Below are positions 58,317-64,000 of a stretch of 64,000 bases of DNA, one piece after another. The stretch's first letter is position 1. Each line of letters begins with the position of its first letter. The translations under genes and the position numbers were made by a program. Under the pieces are notes generated by a model. That model ran no database searches, was not told the origin of the DNA, and saw nothing but the letters and a program-made list of their open reading frames with translations. The DNA is from Selaginella moellendorffii (taxonomy: Eukaryota > Streptophyta > Lycopodiopsida > Selaginellales > Selaginellaceae): positions 3,558,620-3,622,619 of the forward strand of contig NW_003314262.1 of the NCBI RefSeq assembly GCF_000143415.4, in the 5' to 3' direction.

Positions 58317-60120
58317 ATGGCCGCTGTCATTGCCGACTTCGAGCAATCCTGCAAGGATGCAAGCTCGAATCAAGAGCGAGTCCTTGGCCGCATCCTCGAC
58401 GACAACTCAAGCTGCCATTACCTCCAGAGGTACGGGAGCCCTCAAACCCTGGCCGCATTCAAGGCCCAAGTCCCAATTATCTCCTACGAGGACGTCGGCA
58501 GCGAGATTGACAAGATTGCTAGCGGAGTTCAAGGCCCACTCCTCTGCAGCTATCCTATCCTCCACTTCTTTGCAAGGTACGAGTCCCATTTATCTTGTTT
58601 TAACTTGTGCTTCCACTGCAACATTAGCTCCGGGACAACTTCTGCCAACGGTAAGATCATTCCACTCACTGCGGAGAATGCTGCTGCATCGGGCAGAGCT
58701 ACCGAAATCGCCAATGCTTACAGAACAAGGTGACTGACGATTGGCTGGATCTCTCAATGCTTGTTACTTTCCCTTTAGGTGTTTTCCATCCGACAATGGC
58801 ATAATTCTTGGCTTCTTCTACTGCATGGATCAAGTCGAGACCAAGTCCGGGCTTCTGGTGTCTGCCGCAAGCACATACGCCTTGAAGGGCGAGCGATTCA
58901 AGGCCACGTCGAGCAAGTACACGACTCCGTACGAGGTTCTTGTCGCTGGAAGCGACTGGCGAGAGCTCACGTACTGCCACTGGCTGTGTGCTCTGCTCCA
59001 AAGAGGCAAAGTGGAGCAGATCATCTCCATCTTCTCCTACACCATCTGCGAGGCAATCCGGATGCTCCGGGCCGAGTGGAGAGAGATTTGCAGCGACATA
59101 CGAGCTGGGAGCTTGTGCGAGGGGAAGGTGACAAGCCCAAATCTCAGGCAGGCAGTTCTAGCTTCTCCAGTTTTCGATGGCATCAAAGGTGGCGACCCTG
59201 TTGAGGCCGAGGTTATCTCCGAGATTTGCAGCAGGGATTCGTGGTCTGGAATTGTGCTGCTGCTGTTTCCCAGGACAAACGTCATGTCGACTGTGGTGAC
59301 GGGGTCGATGAAACTCTACGTTCCATCTTTGAGAGATTATGTTGGAGACCAAGTTCCGATAGTTGGACTGGACTACTTCTCGTCTGAGGGAGCGATTGGG
59401 ATCAATGCTGATCCTCGATGCCATCCGGAGCGTGTTGTCTATACAATGGTGCCAACAGCACTCTACTACGAGTTTCTCCCTGTGGATTCGACTTCATGTG
59501 ATAATATACTTGGTTTGCATGAAGTCCAAGTTGGAGAGCAGTACGAGGTGGTCATCACAAACTTCGCAGGTTAATCTTTCTTTTTTACTTTTTATATCAA
59601 AGTGATTCTGAGAGACTACTTCCACAGGCTTGTATCGATATAGAATCGGGGACGTGGTAAAAGTCGATAGCTTTTTTCATGAAGTTCCTCGTCTGGCTTT
59701 TAGCGATCGCAGGAAGGCAGTGCTGAGTGTTCACAATGAGATGGTTTCAAGATGAGCAAGAGCTTCAAAACGTGGTGAGCGAGGTTTCGTGGGAAGCCGG
59801 CGTTGAGATGACAAACTTCACGAGCTATGGCAACTTATCCGCTCTCCCGCCCCACTACACCATTCCAAAAAGAAAGAAATTCTAGAGAGGTGCTCCTCAG
59901 CCATTGACATGTCTCTCAATCAAGTCTATGTGGGGATTGATGGAGTCATTGATTGACTGGAGGTGATTGTGAAGCAGGGAACGTTTGAGAAGATCACGTA
60001 AGAAGCTGTGAAAATGGGAGCGAATCCAGGCCAATATAAAACACCAAAGTGTTCTATTTCTCCCAAGGTGTTAGAACTTCTAAACTCTCGAGGCATTAAC
60101 AGCTATAGAAGTGTCTGGAG
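58317..60120 (+). pseudogene. GH3 acyl-acid amido synthetase, C-terminus broken
   Basis: Exons 58317-58576, 58628-58729, 58780-59569 and 59628-59755 read in frame for about 425 codons. Seen motifs: the adenylation loop SSGTTSANGK, YCHWLCALLQRGKVEQI, YFSSEGAIGIN, the LYRYRIGDVV motif and YEFLPV. GH3 enzymes conjugate amino acids to jasmonate, auxin or benzoate-type acids through an acyl-AMP. A stop at 59753-59755 ends the frame early, but recognisable C-terminal sequence continues in other frames to about 60120 (SYGNLSALPPHYTI, then FEKIT and NPGQYKTPKC) with more stops. It is therefore either a recent pseudogene or a truncated protein lacking most of the C-terminal lid domain. The specificity subgroup cannot be read from this. 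Confidence 0.8.
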
Positions 60121-60324
60121 CCCTCGTGAAAATGTTAGTTAATATCAGTCATACTAACTATTTCAGTACTATTAGTATTAAATGTAAAAAAACACAAATG
60201 TCATCAGTGTATCATAATTAAAACTTCAACATCATTTAAAATATCTAGAAATCTATAAGTATCTATAAAAAATATTAAATGAAAGAAAGATCAGTGTGAA
60301 TAGAATTATGAAATAATTTAAGTA

Positions 60325-61227
60325 CTAACAAAAAGTATTAGTTGCCCAAATAGGATTACTTTTTATAACTTTAGAAAATCTAGCTTGAACATTTTTATAT
60401 AAAACTAAGTTGCAATCACTTTGTAAGGAAAGATAAGTATTCATTACACAATTAGGCTGGGCATTACAATATTTATTTGGTGACCATAAAGCTTTTTTAT
60501 CTTCAGAATAAAAAACTAAATTTCCATCATATTGCAAAATAAGATAACAATTTTTATTATGTTTTAATACAGACCATTTTACCTCATTATAAATATAAAG
60601 CTCTAAATTACAGTTAGGATGTAAATAAAGGTATGCTTTTCTATTTTGAGAGATTATAAAATGATATGGTAATAGAACATTATAAATAGTAGAACTAAAT
60701 AATTTATCTGAATAAATTTGACAATGGTTTGAACCAATATTTTTAATTGATAAAATTTGTCTAGATCCTCCATCAGCTGGTATATTCCTAATTATGTAAT
60801 AAATACCATATATTCCTGATGTCAAAGCAATAAATCTAGATCCAAGATTTACAAGAGTGGAATGATTTTGTATTATTAAATTAACTAATTCATGCCTTAC
60901 TAAAGTAGTGTTTCTATCTTCACCAGAAGGGTTCGTAGAACAATATCTATAGCCGTTCCCTCTTTCAACACTAAAAAGCCATATCTGCATAACAACAGTT
61001 ATATTACCATATATGTCATCTTCAATAATAATAGTACCAAATATGCCTTGGCCCAATGGCATAGTAGTACGAGGTGGAATTGCTCTATTTACCATTAAGA
61101 GTAAAAATGAAATAATTCTCTCTGTAGTATTTGCAAGTACAAGATGTGTATCTCCAGGTATAAAACCAATTTCAGCTGCATAAACAAATTTAAAAAAGAA
61201 GAAAAAAAAAAAAAAACTTAAAGCCAT
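60325..61227 (-). CDS. Secreted protein with unknown N-domain and bulb-lectin-like C-domain
   Basis: Intronless frame of 300 aa. The signal peptide is a run of Phe (from a poly-T tract) ending FVYAA. Residues about 20-165 form a domain I do not recognise, with several N-glycosylation sequons (NTT, NIT, NHS). Residues about 190-300 contain three repeats with the mannose-binding B-lectin pattern Q-x-D-x-N-x-V-x-Y in relaxed form: HPNCNLELYIYN, LQYDGNLVFYSEDKKALWSP and LQSDCNLVLYKN, ending PIWATNTFC. Only the second is near-canonical. The codon use is much more A/T-rich than the neighbouring genes. A decayed sister lies at 53183-54070. Confidence 0.75.
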   Translation of the reverse strand: MALSFFFFFFFFKFVYAAEIGFIPGDTHLVLANTTERIISFLLLMVNRAIPPRTTMPLGQGIFGTIIIEDDIYGNITVVMQIWLFSVERGNGYRYCSTNPSGEDRNTTLVRHELVNLIIQNHSTLVNLGSRFIALTSGIYGIYYIIRNIPADGGSRQILSIKNIGSNHCQIYSDKLFSSTIYNVLLPYHFIISQNRKAYLYLHPNCNLELYIYNEVKWSVLKHNKNCYLILQYDGNLVFYSEDKKALWSPNKYCNAQPNCVMNTYLSLQSDCNLVLYKNVQARFSKVIKSNPIWATNTFC

Positions 61228-61689
61228 AATTGTTTTTCTTATATGCTATATTTATAGTGTTATTTTATAATCTTCTTTGTTATTATAAAAAGGATATTTT
61301 TCTCTTTTTTGAAAAGAATTTAACAAGAAAAGTATTTAAACCTTTTAGAATATTATCTTCTGCAATATGTGCAATATATACCAATATTACCAATATGTGA
61401 TTGCATCTTTTATTACACATATATTCTTTTGTTTTCAAATGCACACAAAATTATTATGCATACAATTATGTTTTGATTGTTATAAGAGCAATCTAAACAT
61501 GATTGTGTGCAATGAAAATTTTCCATGGGACATGCCACATATGCACGGTGAAATAGAGTTTGCAGCACAAATGGAAGATGAACGTGAAAAGGGAGTGGCG
61601 GTGGAGGATCCTAGTGAAATAGAGATCATGTGCTAGATCCTGATGCACTAGTCAATGTTTAAGTCATTGCGGATGTATACAACACAGCG
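61228..61689. other. AT-rich intergenic, no gene seen
   Basis: 5' flank of the lectin-like gene and an unassigned stretch; the 61367-61636 frame has no recognisable features. Confidence 0.5.
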
Positions 61690-62196
61690 TCAGCCACCAC
61701 CGTGAGCAATGCACAGCCCCAAGGCTCCTCGAGCGCCCTTCCCGCACCCCGCGAACTTGCAATCTTTGGGAGCTTTGTTAGATCTGGCACCAGTCCTCAT
61801 GTCGATGTCCAGGTCTGGATCATTCTCCGAGTGAGAGTGATATTCTTCCTGCTCCGGGAGAGATGCCTGAGTCTGTAGCAGGCCCGGCATGACGCCGCCG
61901 GCACTGATCCAGCGAGCCGACGACGATCCCTCGTCCACAACCTTCTTGATCCCCAGGAAGAGCCCACCATCCTTGTCCTGTAGAGAAGGTACTATGGATG
62001 CTGTGACAACTCGCTCCACCGCCAGGAGGATGATCGATCCTGCTCCAGCCGCCAGATCTTCCTCGCGGCCTTGGGCTGCTGCTGCTGCTGCTCGAGCCCA
62101 GACAATAACGGTCAACACATTTGCATGTGACACGTGTCGCCGGGCCTTCCTCTCTCGCCCCACGCGGTTTGGCCGCCTCCCATTGGCCGGGAGCAA
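61690..62196 (-). CDS. Zinc-knuckle (WRKY19-type) fragment, incomplete
   Basis: The minus-strand frame ends DCKFAGCGKGARGALGLCIAHGGG-like, one unit of the plant CxxxGCxKxAxGxxxxCxxHGGG zinc motif usually found in tandem repeats in WRKY19-like proteins. Upstream residues are Ala/Arg- and acidic-rich. There is no ATG at the head of the frame (the nearest, at 62200, is out of frame), so it is a spliced exon of an unidentified gene model or a truncated remnant. Confidence 0.45.
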   Translation of the reverse strand: MLPANGRRPNRVGRERKARRHVSHANVLTVIVWARAAAAAAQGREEDLAAGAGSIILLAVERVVTASIVPSLQDKDGGLFLGIKKVVDEGSSSARWISAGGVMPGLLQTQASLPEQEEYHSHSENDPDLDIDMRTGARSNKAPKDCKFAGCGKGARGALGLCIAHGGG

Positions 62197-62389
62197 ACAT
62201 CAGTGCGATTATTCGCTAACACGTGGTTAAAAAAATAACCCCTTTACAGTTACCCCCCATCGGACGGCTGCGATTGGCTGGATCCGGCGGCCCAGAAAGT
62301 TCGGCAACTCCTTATTGTGATAGATGCCTCCCCAAAAATGACAAGGTGGTGGTGTTGGTGCTATGTATATTGTTATTTGATTCCAGACG

Positions 62390-62720
62390 AGATAATCATA
62401 AAGAATGAGAACGCTTCCTGTCAGGAATAAGCATTAGACACCAATGAAACACGAGATTCCAACCTTTTGGAAGCGCTTCAAAGGCCACAATAGAGGAGAA
62501 AAATTCATAAACAACTCCAAGGCCTCAAAAATGCTCGGCAGAGCGTTTCTGACAACAGCAAGATCCTCAAAAAGCACACGATTACAAATTACCTTCACTG
62601 CGGTGCAAACAGTGGACCACCGAAGCCTCAGCACTGTGAATTAAATGAGCTCAAACACCCCACTGTGAAACAACTAAGCACACCTTGAAAATAAAACGAG
62701 CTATCCGGAAGCGCCAAAAT
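62390..62720 (-). pseudogene. Decayed KUP 5' region
   Basis: Matches pieces of the KUP gene: around exon 5/exon 4 (GAGAATGAGAACGC and the CCTTTTGGAAG word, compare 56088-56180), then the region 56810-57080 covering an intron/exon 1 and the 5' flank (CTCAAAAAGCACAC, AATTACCTTC and ATCAGAATGGAGG words). Most exons are deleted. It precedes DEAH4 in the same order as the KUP and decayed-DEAH4 pair. Confidence 0.8.
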
Positions 62721-62849
62721 CAGAATGGAGGAACTCGAGTAGCAGCACCATATTTGCTTCTTGTTTACTGTGAAAGAAGCACCGAACATAATTTCTGTAA
62801 GACATGCATAGAAGTAAGAAAGTAAGACACCTTCATACCTCGTAAAACG

Positions 62850-64000
62850 TCAGCGGGCTGAAAGCCGTGCCGGATTGGTCCTGGCCTTTTTGCGAGCCAT
62901 ATATCGTTCTCGAGCAGCGTCCACCGCTTCTTTGTTAGCTGGTTGAGTGACGGCACTTGCGGGCTTAGTCTCCGACGATTCGTCCAAATGCGTCCTTGAC
63001 TCTTCTGGCAGCCTGCCACTCAAGCTTATGACGTCCAGGTCTTGAAGCTTCACCAGCGTCGGTTGAGCCCAGCGACCTTCAATGACGCAAATCTTCTTGA
63101 TATACGGCCGTGTCGTTGTTAGCAACTCGTGGTAAAGAATCCACTCGGGTAGCAGTCCGTCCGCATCAATTTCCATCTTGCAAGCTGAAGGATGAACTTG
63201 CACGAGGTGAGAGCTTTGTGCCAGAGTGCGGTACCCGTTGTGATTGGGCAGCCGATGAGCAAGCCTGTTCGCAAAGCCTTCGGCAAAAGCCTTGCGTAAG
63301 TTCTTGTACGCTGGATCTTTCCGCTTCCTGAAGTCACTTTTCCCTTGCATGATCAGGCTGAGCTGCTTCCGTATGTCCCTCGCGAACTTCATCGCTCTTA
63401 TCTGCAAACCGTGCTCTTTGCACCACTCGAAGTCGTAATCCACCCTTCTCCACTTCTCATAGATCTGTAGCAGCTGAATGTGATCGCCAAAACCGTCTCC
63501 TGTTGGCAAGTCCTGGTGAACAGCTGATTGTTCTTTCTTCTCCTTCTTTGGAGCTTGGTAAAACACCGAGTCGCAAGAGAGCATCGCAGCCAGTACTAGA
63601 GCGTCTTCCAGGCATCCGAGATCCTCCGCAGCAATCAAAGCTCTCGCTAGAGACGGTTCCAGCGGAAGCCCAGCCATCCGCTTGCCAAGGCTGGTAACGT
63701 CGCCTTTGCTGGTGATTGCGTCAATGAGATATAGCTGCCTCAAAGCATCCTCCAACGATGCCACCGACGGGGCATCCAGGTACTCGAAGTTCAGCACGTC
63801 GAGGTTTGGAATCTCCAGCGACTTGAGATGGAGGAGCGCCCCAGCTAGCGACGACCTCTGAATCTCCGGTACCGTCACGGCCGGAAAGTCTTGCTCGAAG
63901 TTGGAGCTCGAGTAGAGCCTGTAACATTTACCAGGACACGTCCGTCCTGCTCGACCAGCTCGCTGCGTTGCTTGAACCCTGCTTATCTGAACGACGCACA
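62850..64000 (-). CDS. DEAH-box RNA helicase DEAH4-like (3' part, runs off the window)
   Basis: The minus strand is open from the window edge to a stop at 62850, about 380 codons. It starts at helicase motif VI (VQATQRAGRAGRTCPGKCYR), then YSSSNFEQDFPAVTVPEIQR, the winged helix (FLDAPSVASLEDALRQLYLI), the HA2 domain and the OB-fold region (GYRTLAQSSHLVQVHPSA, YHELLTTTRPYIKKICVIEG). The wording fits the plant DEAH4 group (At1g27900). DEAH/RHA helicases remodel RNA or RNPs; the exact substrate of DEAH4 is not known to me. The tail ends Arg-rich (ARKKARTNPARLSAR). The 5' two-thirds lie beyond the window. Confidence 0.9.
   Translation of the reverse strand, partial: CVVQISRVQATQRAGRAGRTCPGKCYRLYSSSNFEQDFPAVTVPEIQRSSLAGALLHLKSLEIPNLDVLNFEYLDAPSVASLEDALRQLYLIDAITSKGDVTSLGKRMAGLPLEPSLARALIAAEDLGCLEDALVLAAMLSCDSVFYQAPKKEKKEQSAVHQDLPTGDGFGDHIQLLQIYEKWRRVDYDFEWCKEHGLQIRAMKFARDIRKQLSLIMQGKSDFRKRKDPAYKNLRKAFAEGFANRLAHRLPNHNGYRTLAQSSHLVQVHPSACKMEIDADGLLPEWILYHELLTTTRPYIKKICVIEGRWAQPTLVKLQDLDVISLSGRLPEESRTHLDESSETKPASAVTQPANKEAVDAARERYMARKKARTNPARLSAR

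Overview
This is a plant nuclear window, most likely from the lycophyte Selaginella moellendorffii or a close relative. The evidence is spliceosomal genes with many very short introns (mostly about 45-75 nt), gene spacing of only 100-200 bp in the dense part, plant-type genes (plastid FtsY, RUS/DUF647, GH3, KUP/HAK/KT, PPR, alkenal oxidoreductase) beside a motile-cilium gene (DRC11), which only plants with flagellated sperm keep, and a fragment resembling the microbial-type terpene synthases known from Selaginella. The species call is inference from gene content and was not checked by alignment.

Layout. 1-6.1 kb: AT-rich repeats, a 2.26-kb LTR element with a visible empty site elsewhere in the window, a decayed copy of a tRNA 2'-phosphotransferase gene and a Gypsy gag remnant. 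6.2-10.1 kb: two minus-strand genes, a ferredoxin/metallo-beta-lactamase protein and TRAPPC13. 10.1-23.0 kb: a nest of mobile elements, namely truncated Gypsy B (with a 365-bp run of N), a 4-kb insertion in its gag, a Cassandra-like TRIM whose LTRs carry 5S-rRNA-derived sequence, and degenerate Gypsy A. 23.0-24.4 kb: AT-rich repeat. 24.4-46.7 kb: the gene-dense island, with the tRNA phosphotransferase and cpFtsY (divergent), RUS6-like, a long disordered protein, DRC11, a membrane RING-H2 E3 ligase, a nepenthesin-type aspartic protease with decayed partial copies, and an alkenal/enone reductase. 47.5 kb: terpene synthase fragment, then about 2 kb AT-rich. 49.9-53.0 kb: an intronless 1038-aa P-class PPR protein. 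53.2-64 kb: a tandem segmental duplication of a lectin-like gene, KUP and DEAH4 in which different members have decayed in each copy; a tRNA-Ser(GCU), a broken GH3 gene and a zinc-finger fragment lie inside it.

The genes are ordinary eukaryotic single units and do not form an operon-like system. The most informative structures are the reciprocal decay of the lectin-KUP-DEAH4 duplication, the Cassandra-like TRIM nested in a Gypsy, and the duplicated five-repeat block in the PPR protein. Exon boundaries were read by hand from GT/GC-AG sites, reading phase and family similarity; each multi-exon model closes in frame except where noted.
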